From NCBI RefSeq assembly GCF_004331675.1, contig NZ_SJSN01000015.1, positions 41,295-105,294 on the forward strand: a DNA stretch of 64,000 nt, written 5' to 3'. How positions within the stretch are numbered: the first letter of the stretch is position 1; each line of letters starts with the position of its first letter. The notes beneath the pieces were generated by a model. It saw nothing but the letters and a program-made list of their open reading frames with translations. It had not been told where the DNA came from and made no database searches. This stretch comes from Pedobacter frigidisoli. Its GTDB lineage: Bacteria; Bacteroidota; Bacteroidia; Sphingobacteriales; Sphingobacteriaceae. A program made the translations under genes and the position numbers. This document shows, piece by piece, positions 17,101 to 24,860 of the stretch.

Positions 17101-18292
17101 GGTTGTTTTTTTGTGGGAATGTAAGTGTAAATATTGTTCCCCTGTTTACTCTGCTCTTAAAACTAATATGCCCATTCATTAGTCCTGTATATCGAGATAA
17201 TATACTTAATCCTAATCCATTACCAGATATGTTGCCGGTGTTGTGCGCCCTAAAAAACGCTTCAAATAGATGCTTATGATCACTTTCGGGGATGCCAATC
17301 CCATCATCGCAAATCCTAATGGTACAATTATGGTCGTTTATCTTGGTGTAAAACTGAATCTGACTATCATCTCCTGAATATTTTATTGCGTTATCTATCA
17401 AGATGATTATACAGTTTTTCAGTAGATTTTGATCGAGTGTTACCTTTTGATTCGTACCCCTATGTTTAAAGATAATTTGTTGTTTCCCCCTCAACACCAC
17501 CTGCATTTCGCCAGTAATTTCTTCTGCCATCTCTGATAGGTTAAAATGGCTTAATGATGGTTTAACCATGCCACTGTCCAATTTTTCCAGAGATAAAAAA
17601 TCATTTAAGATCGCAGTGATATTAAGCACGGCATCCTTGATTTTGCCTACATGCTTTCCGATGTTTTTTTGATCAAGTGATTCCGAATATCGTTCAATTA
17701 AGGATGCAGATAACTGAACTAAGCTCAATGGCGTCCTAAACTCATGTGAAGCAATGGAGACAAATCTGCTTTTCAACTGACCGAACTCCTTTTCTTTCTC
17801 AAGCGATAGGTTTAGGTCTACCTGTGTGCGCTTTAAAGCATCAACGCTCATTCTCAAGGAATGAGTCCTTTCCTCAACCTGCGTTTCCAATTGCGCCGCA
17901 TAGTCAAGTAATTTTCCTTCAGCCTCTTTCTCTCTGGTCAAATCGTGAATAAAACCAGCATAAACTATTCTTCCTGAGTACTTAACCTCACTTACGCCCA
18001 AACGAAATGGAAAATAACTTCCATTTTTTTTCATTCCAATTAACTCTCGGCCAATTCCAATAATATTTGCCTTTCCAGTTTCCCTGTGATTGAGGAGATG
18101 TTGGTCATGGTTAGATTTATCTGGTTGCGGCATCAGAATGGATATGTTTTCGCCGATAACCTCCTCTGCAGGATAGTCAAATAACCGGCAAGCGGCGGGG
18201 TTGATTGATTCTACTATACCTTGGTCATCAATCGTGATCAGTCCGTCTATTGCATTGTCAATAATTGCCTTTAGCAATACGGCATTTTCCAT
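17075..18292 (-). CDS. FixL-like PAS (probable heme) sensor histidine kinase
   Basis: A 405-residue kinase without membrane segments. The PAS domain (about 1-125) follows Bradyrhizobium FixL closely: ILMPQPDKSNHDQH and NIIGIGRELIG. His62 aligns with the heme ligand His200 and Arg82 with the haem-pocket Arg220, at the same 20-residue spacing. Ile77 aligns with Ile215, whereas Arg206 and His214 are replaced by Asn. A coiled coil (130-175), then HisKA with His183 in ASHEFRTPL, then the ATPase domain (DNAIKYSGD, DDGIGIPE, GNGLGLSI) follow. All catalytic boxes are intact. The 26-bp overlap with the regulator gene implies a cognate pair. An oxygen-sensing role is inferred from these residues. Confidence 0.88.
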   Translation of the reverse strand: MENAVLLKAIIDNAIDGLITIDDQGIVESINPAACRLFDYPAEEVIGENISILMPQPDKSNHDQHLLNHRETGKANIIGIGRELIGMKKNGSYFPFRLGVSEVKYSGRIVYAGFIHDLTREKEAEGKLLDYAAQLETQVEERTHSLRMSVDALKRTQVDLNLSLEKEKEFGQLKSRFVSIASHEFRTPLSLVQLSASLIERYSESLDQKNIGKHVGKIKDAVLNITAILNDFLSLEKLDSGMVKPSLSHFNLSEMAEEITGEMQVVLRGKQQIIFKHRGTNQKVTLDQNLLKNCIIILIDNAIKYSGDDSQIQFYTKINDHNCTIRICDDGIGIPESDHKHLFEAFFRAHNTGNISGNGLGLSILSRYTGLMNGHISFKSRVNRGTIFTLTFPQKNNHEQKSIDN

Positions 18293-18430
18293 AAATAATT
18301 GATTAACAGCTAAATGTTCTACCTATATTAATAGAACGATCTCTGAGGGCTATTGTTTTGATTTTATTCTTTTAAGGAATATTGGCGCTAGCAAGGTAGT
18401 CATTCAAAAATGGAAAACAGTTTATTATTC

Positions 18431-18444
18431 ATGATGAGCATCAT
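18431..18444. promoter_or_regulatory. FNR/FixK-type box before phosphoketolase
   Basis: ATGATGAGCATCAT contains an exact TGAT-N4-ATCA palindrome. If the -7 box at 18488 is used, its centre lies near -63, close to the class I activator position of CRP/FNR proteins. Confidence 0.65.
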
Positions 18445-18452
18445 CAACTTAA

Positions 18453-18464
18453 GATAGTACTATC
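18453..18464. promoter_or_regulatory. Perfect 12-bp palindrome before phosphoketolase
   Basis: GATAGTACTATC is self-complementary. Its centre is 21 bp, two helical turns, from that of the FNR-type box, so it may be a second operator on the same DNA face. No known regulator is assigned. Confidence 0.4.
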
Positions 18465-18487
18465 ATTTCTAACTAAGGTTGGGATGG

Positions 18488-18495
18488 TACTTTTG
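18488..18495 (+). promoter_or_regulatory. Bacteroidota -7 box for phosphoketolase
   Basis: TACTTTTG fits TAnnTTTG and lies 48 bp before the ATG. No strong -33 TTTG is at the expected spacing, which fits an activator-dependent promoter. Confidence 0.5.
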
Positions 18496-18543
18496 CTATA
18501 TGTAAAGTCACTAGCAAATGTTCCATGCTAAATCCAAAACACC

Positions 18544-20904
18544 ATGCAAGAAATTTTAGAAGCAGAAATCAATAAAATACATCAATATTGGCAGGCGGTA
18601 AATTACTTATCTGCAGGTCAGATTTATTTACAAGCTAATCCATTATTGCGTAAACCACTCACAGCAGAAGATATAAAACCAAGACTACTTGGCCATTGGG
18701 GTACTTCTCCCGGTTTAAATCTTATTTATGTCCATTTAAATCGGTTGATAAAGGATACCGATGCAGATATTTTATACGTATGCGGACCTGGCCACGGGGC
18801 TCCAGCTGTGCTGGCACATACTTACTTGGAGGGTACATATACCGAGCTTTTCCCTGAAATAACTATGGATGAGGAAGGCATGCTTAAGTTTTTTCGGCAG
18901 TTCTCAACCCCAGGAGGAATTCCTAGTCATGTGAGTGCGCACACACCAGGCTCGATTAATGAGGGTGGTGAATTGGGTTATTCCCTTATGCATGCTTTCG
19001 GGGCAGTTTTCGATCATCCGAACCTGATTGCCGCATGTGTGATTGGTGATGGAGAGGCAGAAACAGGTCCTCTTGCAGCAAGCTGGAATTCAGTTGCATT
19101 TTTAAATCCTGCTAGAGATGGTGCTGTTTTACCAATACTTCATCTAAACGGATACAAAATAGCAAGCCCAACCATATTTTCCCGGATGGATGATACGGCC
19201 TTAAGCGAACTTTTTAAAGGCTATGGATATGAGGTATTTTTCGTTGAGGGTGAGCACCCACATAACGTTCACCGCCAAATGTCTTCCACTTTGGATATCG
19301 TGTATGATAAGATCAGAAAAATACAATACAACGCCCGGGCAGAAGGCATGATCCATCAAAGAAAATGGCCAATGATTATCTTAAGAACACCTAAGGGCTG
19401 GACGGGCCCAAAATCCTGGAACAATCTGCCCATCGAAGGATCCTTTCGCTCGCATCAGGTTCCATTGGCTGGAGTTAAGGAGAACCCTGAGAAATTGCAA
19501 GCCCTTGAGGCATGGATGCGCAGCTATGAACCAGAGCAGCTCTTCGACGAGCATGGTACGCTAAACCCCGAACTCCGTAGTATTTCACCTGTCGGCAATA
19601 AAAGAATGAGCGCTTCACCTTATGCAAATGGAGGCGTATTGTTAAGGGAACTTATTTTGCCAGACTTCAAAAACTATGGTATCAAGGTATCCCACCCGGG
19701 CACAATCGCAGCTGAAAGTACCAGAAATTTAGGTAAGTTTTTGCGTGAGATATTCACGCTGAATGCGGACAATAAGAACTTTAGGTTGTTCTGTCCAGAT
19801 GAAACGAATTCCAATAGGTTAGAGGCTGTATTTCAGGTAACTAATCGATGCTTTATGGAAAAAATAATCGATACAGATGATAAGTTATCTCCAGATGGAA
19901 GGGTAATGGAAGTTTTGAGTGAACACCTTTGCGAAGGTTGGCTTGAAGGTTACTTATTAACGGGTAGACATGGTCTATTTCCATGTTATGAAGCTTTTGT
20001 AACCATTGTAGATTCTATGGTTAGCCAACATGCAAAATGGCTGAAGACTACTCAGGAAATTCCGTGGCGCAAACCAATAGCCTCACTTAACTACTTATTA
20101 ACCTCTCATGTATGGAGACAAGATAACAATGGTTATAGTCATCAGGGGCCAGGTTTTATTGATACAGTGGTCAATAAAAAAAGCAGTGTGATCAGAATCT
20201 ATTTACCACCTGATGCCAATACCCTGCTTTCGGTTATGGATCATTGTTTAAGAAGCAAAAACTATATTAATGTTGTTATTGCCGGGAAACAGCCTGAATT
20301 GCAATGGTTAGGGATGGAAGAAGCTGTAGCGCATTGTGAAAAAGGAGCATCCATTTGGGAATGGGCCGGAAATGAAGTTGGAGTACCGGAGGTTATCTTA
20401 GCCTGCGCCGGAGATGTGCCAACCCAAGAAACCATCGCTGCGGCGGAAATTCTTCGTACGCAGCTACCTGAGCTTCAGGTACGAGTTGTTAATGTGGTTG
20501 ATTTAATGTCTCTTTCTCCGAGAGCGTATCATGCACATGGTTTAAGTGATGAATATTTTGAAGACCTATTTACCAATGCTGCCCCTGTAATTTTTGCATT
20601 CCATGGTTATGTCCGTATCATTCATGACCTGGTTCATGGTAGGCCAGACCCGGCACGGTTCCATGTTCAAGGATTTATGGAAGAAGGTACAACCACCACA
20701 CCATTCGATATGGTGGTATTAAATCAGATGAGTCGCCATCATCTAGCCATAGAAGCGGTTAAGCGTATTCCCCGGTTACAGCAGCAGGCTGATGAATTCA
20801 TCCGCTTTTGTGAGGATAAGTTAAACAGCCACAAGGAATACATAAGTGTCCATCTTGATGATATGCCAGAGATAAAAAACTGGCGATTAAAGAGGGTCAG
20901 ATAA
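18544..20904 (+). CDS. xfp: Xylulose-5-phosphate/fructose-6-phosphate phosphoketolase
   Basis: Thiamine-diphosphate enzyme splitting xylulose 5-phosphate or fructose 6-phosphate with phosphate to acetyl phosphate plus glyceraldehyde 3-phosphate or erythrose 4-phosphate. The 786 residues match the family length of about 790. The N-terminal domain holds CGPGHGAPA, GGELGYSLMHAFGA and the ThDP motif GDGEAETGPLAASWN near 168. The central domain holds HVWRQDNNGYSHQGPGF near 520, and the C-terminal domain ends with FHVQGFMEEGTTTTPFDM. Acetyl phosphate can give ATP through acetate kinase, which is not in the window. Box and promoter evidence upstream ties it to the oxygen-response pair. Confidence 0.95.
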   Translation: MQEILEAEINKIHQYWQAVNYLSAGQIYLQANPLLRKPLTAEDIKPRLLGHWGTSPGLNLIYVHLNRLIKDTDADILYVCGPGHGAPAVLAHTYLEGTYTELFPEITMDEEGMLKFFRQFSTPGGIPSHVSAHTPGSINEGGELGYSLMHAFGAVFDHPNLIAACVIGDGEAETGPLAASWNSVAFLNPARDGAVLPILHLNGYKIASPTIFSRMDDTALSELFKGYGYEVFFVEGEHPHNVHRQMSSTLDIVYDKIRKIQYNARAEGMIHQRKWPMIILRTPKGWTGPKSWNNLPIEGSFRSHQVPLAGVKENPEKLQALEAWMRSYEPEQLFDEHGTLNPELRSISPVGNKRMSASPYANGGVLLRELILPDFKNYGIKVSHPGTIAAESTRNLGKFLREIFTLNADNKNFRLFCPDETNSNRLEAVFQVTNRCFMEKIIDTDDKLSPDGRVMEVLSEHLCEGWLEGYLLTGRHGLFPCYEAFVTIVDSMVSQHAKWLKTTQEIPWRKPIASLNYLLTSHVWRQDNNGYSHQGPGFIDTVVNKKSSVIRIYLPPDANTLLSVMDHCLRSKNYINVVIAGKQPELQWLGMEEAVAHCEKGASIWEWAGNEVGVPEVILACAGDVPTQETIAAAEILRTQLPELQVRVVNVVDLMSLSPRAYHAHGLSDEYFEDLFTNAAPVIFAFHGYVRIIHDLVHGRPDPARFHVQGFMEEGTTTTPFDMVVLNQMSRHHLAIEAVKRIPRLQQQADEFIRFCEDKLNSHKEYISVHLDDMPEIKNWRLKRVR

Positions 20905-20942
20905 TTCATTTTGCCTGATTATATAGGGAAATAAATAAAAAT

Positions 20943-21359
20943 ATGATGTTGAGAAAAAGCGTATTTGGCCCATTAACAATGGAAATTATAATGAAAAATA
21001 AAGATAAAAACTTGGAGAAAGAGGTTAGACTGGCTATTAATTCAAATACTCTTATGAATGAAGAGAAAATAGAAATTTCGGTAGAAAGTGGTCTTGTAAC
21101 CCTAAAAGGATCAGTGGATAGTTACGCCAAAAAACTAGCCACAGAACATGCCGCAAAATCGGTGAAAGGCGTAAAAGATGTTATTCAGAAAATTGAGGTC
21201 AGGTTTGCGCTTAAAAACAACCTGATCGTTTACATGGGAATAAACTTGGTTTTAGATAGTAGGCATTCCTATAAAAATGATAGTGACCAACCTATGCATA
21301 TTTTAGGTCCAATTCGCCCGAATTTTCATGCTGAAAGGAGCCGTAATGAAATCTGGTGA
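20943..21359 (+). CDS. Single BON-domain protein
   Basis: BON domains are small lipid- or ligand-binding modules often seen in stress proteins. The domain covers about residues 17-90 (KNLEKEVRLAI, then VESGLVTLKGSVDSYAKKLA and VKGVKDVIQKIEVRF). Family members usually carry two or three BON copies; here one is followed by an unrelated 50-residue tail, so the gene may be truncated. ATG 20943 is given, but the ATG at 20991 (MKNKDKNLEKE) is the more family-like start. It follows phosphoketolase by 38 bp and is probably cotranscribed. Confidence 0.65.
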   Translation: MMLRKSVFGPLTMEIIMKNKDKNLEKEVRLAINSNTLMNEEKIEISVESGLVTLKGSVDSYAKKLATEHAAKSVKGVKDVIQKIEVRFALKNNLIVYMGINLVLDSRHSYKNDSDQPMHILGPIRPNFHAERSRNEIW

Positions 21360-21549
21360 AAAGGCAAAGTTCAGTAAAGATAATGGTATAAGCATTTTCC
21401 AAAGCTATTTACTTAATAGGCTAGCTTTGCTGAACTGGATATCAAGCCGTTATCTCATTATGGAGCTTTCCAAAAACATGATGCGCTGGCCATATATGTC
21501 CTTGGGAAAGTTTATAAAAAGGATATTTAACAATCATGAAACAGTTTAA
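21346..21549 (+). CDS. Small hypothetical protein behind a strong ribosome site
   Basis: A 67-codon frame overlapping the end of the BON gene by 14 bp. The ATG at 21346 is preceded by AAAGGAG with 5-nt spacing, an unusually good Shine-Dalgarno for this phylum, and this is the main support. The product is basic, with one amphipathic or weakly hydrophobic stretch in its middle (SYLLNRLALLNWISSRYLIM). No family was recognised. It could be a remnant of a once longer reading frame. Confidence 0.35.
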   Translation: MKSGEKAKFSKDNGISIFQSYLLNRLALLNWISSRYLIMELSKNMMRWPYMSLGKFIKRIFNNHETV

Positions 21550-21670
21550 TGTTATACATGGATTGGTTTTTGTAGAATGCTCTTGAATAATTTGTAATTT
21601 AAGCCTGAAAATACAAGCAGATTACAAAATTCTTATTTTCAATAAAAGATCATTCAATAAAAACTTTTTC

Positions 21671-23326
21671 ATGACTAGAACAGAGCTCTTTGGGTATAGT
21701 CCCAATTCAGAATATCAAACCAGTGTGGCCTATTTTTCAATGGAGTTTGCCATTGATCAATCTCTAAAGATTTATAGTGGAGGGTTAGGATTTCTTTCCG
21801 GCTCTCATCTTCGAAGCGCCTTTGAGCTGAAGCAAAATTTGTTAGGCATCGGCATGCTTTGGAAATATGGGTATTATGACCAAGTAAGGGATAAGGATAA
21901 TAATATGGTTCCAGCTTTTGTTCAAAAAGATTATTCTTTTTTGGAAGATACTGGGATTATCCTTTCTGTTCCTGTACATAGTGCAATGGTGAAGGTTAAG
22001 GCGTTTTTATTGCGGCCAGAAACATTTGGAACCGCACCTTTATTTTTGCTGAGTACCGATCTTCCAGAAAATGATGAGGTAAGTAAGAGCATCACTCACC
22101 GATTGTATGATCCTAATGAGGCCACCCAGATTGCACAATCGATCATTTTGGGCATTGGTGGAGGAATGCTTTTGGATCAGCTAAATCTTCAGCCAGATTA
22201 TTACCACATGAACGAGGGGCATGCTGTACCCCTAAACTTTTATCTATATTCAAAATATCAAAATCTAACTGAGATTAAAAAGAGAATGGTATTTACTACA
22301 CATACTCCCGAGCTTGCTGGTAATGAGGAGCATGATTTTTCGCTACTAAAAGAGATGTCGTTCTTCTACCACATGCAAGACCATGAAGTTAAGTTTGTGT
22401 TAGGGCTAGAAGGTGATAAGTTTAACTACACCCTGGCAGCGCTGAAGTTTTCTGGCAAGGCAAATGCAGTTTCCAAACTTCATGGAGAAGTCGCTCGTGA
22501 GATGTGGGGAGGCTATGATGGCATTTGTGAGATTATTTCCATTACCAACGCACAAAATCAAAAATATTGGCAGGATAGTGAAATTGCTAAAAGTGTAGAG
22601 GAGAATAATGAGCAGGAGTTTTTTGGTAGGAAGAAAGAACTAAAATCAATGTTGTTTCAACATGTTGCCGATCAAACAGGAAAGCTATTTGATGAAAATG
22701 TACTGACCCTAGTATGGGCCAGGCGTTTTGCTGCGTATAAAAGAGCAGATCTTCTTATGCATGATTGGGAGCGTTTCGAGGCATTATTAAAGCTTTCAAA
22801 ATACCCAATACAGATCATTTGGGCAGGAAAACCATATCCAGAAGATAAGGGAGCTAACCAAATCTTCAATAGTATTATTGATAAAACAAGAAAATTTCCT
22901 AATTGTGCAGTATTGGTAGGCTATGAACTTGGTTTATCCTCCCTATTAAAAAAAGGTTCCGATGTTTGGCTGAATAACCCAAAAATGTATCGTGAGGCTT
23001 CAGGTACAAGTGGCATGACGGCAGCAATGAATGGTGCGATCAACTTGTCTATTCCAGACGGTTGGATTCCTGAATTTGCCCTAAATGGCGAAAACTGTTT
23101 TCTTATCGAGCCTGCTCAAGATTCGTTATCCGAAGAGGCGAGAGATAGAAAAGAGAATGCCAACCTAATGGATGTATTGGAAAACATGGTTCTACCTACG
23201 TACTATGATCATCCAAAAAAGTGGTTCAATATGGTTCAAAAGGGTTTTAAAGGCGTTGTCCCAGAATTTGAATCAGCAAGAATGGCAGAAGCCTATTACA
23301 AGCAAATGTACCAGCAGGCAAATTAA
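21671..23326 (+). CDS. Alpha-glucan phosphorylase-like GT35 protein lacking the PLP lysine
   Basis: Matches the short bacterial alpha-glucan phosphorylase family (551 residues). N-terminal VAYFSMEFAIDQSLKIYSGG, then HMNEGHA near 183, VWARRFAAYKRADL near 350, and the C-terminal substrate loop EASGTSG. In phosphorylases this loop continues with Met-Lys, the Lys forming the PLP Schiff base; here codon ACG gives GTSGMTAAMNGA, so the PLP lysine is replaced by Thr. Either the protein is not a PLP phosphorylase or it belongs to a divergent subfamily with another role. Glycogen breakdown would suit the nearby phosphoketolase, but activity should not be assumed. Confidence 0.75.
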   Translation: MTRTELFGYSPNSEYQTSVAYFSMEFAIDQSLKIYSGGLGFLSGSHLRSAFELKQNLLGIGMLWKYGYYDQVRDKDNNMVPAFVQKDYSFLEDTGIILSVPVHSAMVKVKAFLLRPETFGTAPLFLLSTDLPENDEVSKSITHRLYDPNEATQIAQSIILGIGGGMLLDQLNLQPDYYHMNEGHAVPLNFYLYSKYQNLTEIKKRMVFTTHTPELAGNEEHDFSLLKEMSFFYHMQDHEVKFVLGLEGDKFNYTLAALKFSGKANAVSKLHGEVAREMWGGYDGICEIISITNAQNQKYWQDSEIAKSVEENNEQEFFGRKKELKSMLFQHVADQTGKLFDENVLTLVWARRFAAYKRADLLMHDWERFEALLKLSKYPIQIIWAGKPYPEDKGANQIFNSIIDKTRKFPNCAVLVGYELGLSSLLKKGSDVWLNNPKMYREASGTSGMTAAMNGAINLSIPDGWIPEFALNGENCFLIEPAQDSLSEEARDRKENANLMDVLENMVLPTYYDHPKKWFNMVQKGFKGVVPEFESARMAEAYYKQMYQQAN

Positions 23327-23388
23327 AGTTAAACGATTTCTAATCTCATGCCATATTCCAACTTCTATGATCAACCTCAATTATTAAG

Positions 23389-23402
23389 GTGATTACCATC
23401 AT
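23389..23402. promoter_or_regulatory. FNR/FixK-type box before the second universal stress gene
   Basis: GTGATTACCATCAT contains an exact TGAT-N4-ATCA palindrome, 61 bp before the ATG at 23464. No clear -7 box was found between them. Confidence 0.6.
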
Positions 23403-23463
23403 TTAATTTGCCTTAGGCTATACCGATCTTTATTGTCAGCGTATAGCTTAAAGCAAATCACAA

Positions 23464-24294
23464 ATGAAATCCATTATCATCATTAACGACCAGAGTCCAG
23501 AATCTGAACATGCTGCAGCATTTGCACTCATCCTGGCACAACGTATTGGGGTAAATATTATCGTAGCAAACTTACCGGTTCTAAAACTTACTACGGATGA
23601 ATATGGATGGACTGATACGCTTCCGGAGATCATTAATGCTGTATCAATCGATACCAAGATGGTGAAAAATCTTTTGGAGAGAAAAATGCTCCATCCCGGA
23701 TTTAAACCAGTCATTCAAGAATTAAGTTTTTCTTGTGAAAATGGAGATTTATATAAGCTAGCCAGTGAAAACGAAATCTTGCTGGTAATAAAAGGCTTGG
23801 ATGAATTTCTGCCTGAAGCGCTGCTTAATGTAAACCTTGCCATTAATAATCTACTTCACAAAATTCATGTGCCGCTGATGATCATTCCATCATCATGGTC
23901 GGATAATGAACTCAAGCGCATGGTGTATTTAACCGATCTGCGCTTTTGTGGACTTGGCATGGTAAAGTTTTTGGCCAACCTTGCAACATGTTGGGATGCT
24001 AATCTGGTTATCGCACATTCATCGGCAAGTGGTCTTCCACAGATGGAGATCAATCAGGCAGAAGAAGTGTTTAACCAAGAGGTGAGCCACAATGTAGGCT
24101 ACAAAAAACTTTTCCTTAATATGCTCGATCAAAACGAATGTATAGATACGTTGGAAGTTGTGGTAAGTGAAATGAAAGCCGATCTCTTAATTTTAGTTGA
24201 CCAGCATTTTCATTTCAATTTCCTTACCCAGCAATATTTCAAGGATAAATGCTCGCTATACAAGCCTGTTCCGATACTTATACTTCCATCATAA
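23464..24294 (+). CDS. Divergent tandem universal stress protein
   Basis: A 276-residue protein with two degenerate UspA-like halves: MKSIIIINDQSPESEHAAAF opens the first and KRMVYLTDLRFCGLGMVKF opens the second near 155. Neither half has the G-x2-G-x9-G-S/T nucleotide motif, so ATP binding is unlikely, unlike the protein at 15153. An exact FNR-type box lies upstream. The following small coiled-coil gene starts 22 bp later and is probably in the same transcript. The family call rests on the opening strands and overall layout. Confidence 0.75.
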   Translation: MKSIIIINDQSPESEHAAAFALILAQRIGVNIIVANLPVLKLTTDEYGWTDTLPEIINAVSIDTKMVKNLLERKMLHPGFKPVIQELSFSCENGDLYKLASENEILLVIKGLDEFLPEALLNVNLAINNLLHKIHVPLMIIPSSWSDNELKRMVYLTDLRFCGLGMVKFLANLATCWDANLVIAHSSASGLPQMEINQAEEVFNQEVSHNVGYKKLFLNMLDQNECIDTLEVVVSEMKADLLILVDQHFHFNFLTQQYFKDKCSLYKPVPILILPS

Positions 24295-24316
24295 CTAAAA
24301 TTTTATAGCATATAAT

Positions 24317-24745
24317 ATGAACACCATGAATAGTAATTCCCCAGCATTTATCCATTATCATACCATAGCAAAACAATGGGCATCGGATATTGATTTTTTT
24401 AAGGTTGAAATGGTCTTTCTTCATCATTTGCTCGATGATCATTTTATACTGCTCTCCAGCGCTGAATATATAGATGACCTAAAAGCTGTAGGCAAAAAAT
24501 TTTTAACGCTTGAGAAAGATAAATATAATGTAGATACAGAGCTGATCGATTATATAAAGGTATTAGAGGGGCAAACAGAAAATTTGGTTGATAGCCATGG
24601 AGAATTGTTGGATAATAAGCAAAAGCAAATGGAACAGCGTATGTCTCACCTCACTTCGACTTACAGAAAACTTAAGCAGGAACTTTTTTCCTTGGTTATT
24701 TCATTAATACAGGATAGAAAGCGACAAGGTTTGCCTCAGCTGTAA
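24317..24745 (+). CDS. Hypothetical helical protein
   Basis: A 142-residue protein not recognised. It is largely helical, with a heptad-rich C-terminal half (ENLVDSHGELLDNKQKQMEQ, then a charged helix) likely to form a coiled coil. His and Asp residues cluster near 30-40 (FLHHLLDDHF). No signal peptide or membrane segment. It lies 22 bp after the second universal stress gene and probably shares its low-oxygen control. Confidence 0.65.
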   Translation: MNTMNSNSPAFIHYHTIAKQWASDIDFFKVEMVFLHHLLDDHFILLSSAEYIDDLKAVGKKFLTLEKDKYNVDTELIDYIKVLEGQTENLVDSHGELLDNKQKQMEQRMSHLTSTYRKLKQELFSLVISLIQDRKRQGLPQL

Positions 24746-24860
24746 GGGTATGTATGGGTTAAATGAATTTTGCCTCATTTAAATAATCAACTTATATCAT
24801 AAGCTTATAAAGTTCTTCGCAGCCCCTATTAGAATTACATCCTCATTTTAAATAAGAAAA

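Larger units (their letters stand above)
18293..18543. other. Divergent control region between the kinase and phosphoketolase genes
   Basis: No gene is seen in these 251 bp. The region contains an FNR-type box, a perfect 12-bp palindrome and a TAnnTTTG box, all nearer phosphoketolase. It could serve both the kinase-regulator operon and phosphoketolase, so autoregulation is possible. Confidence 0.6.

Noticed and set aside
21550..21670. FNR-type box before the glucan phosphorylase-like gene
   Set aside because: No TGAT-N4-ATCA or one-mismatch version with good half-sites was found there.
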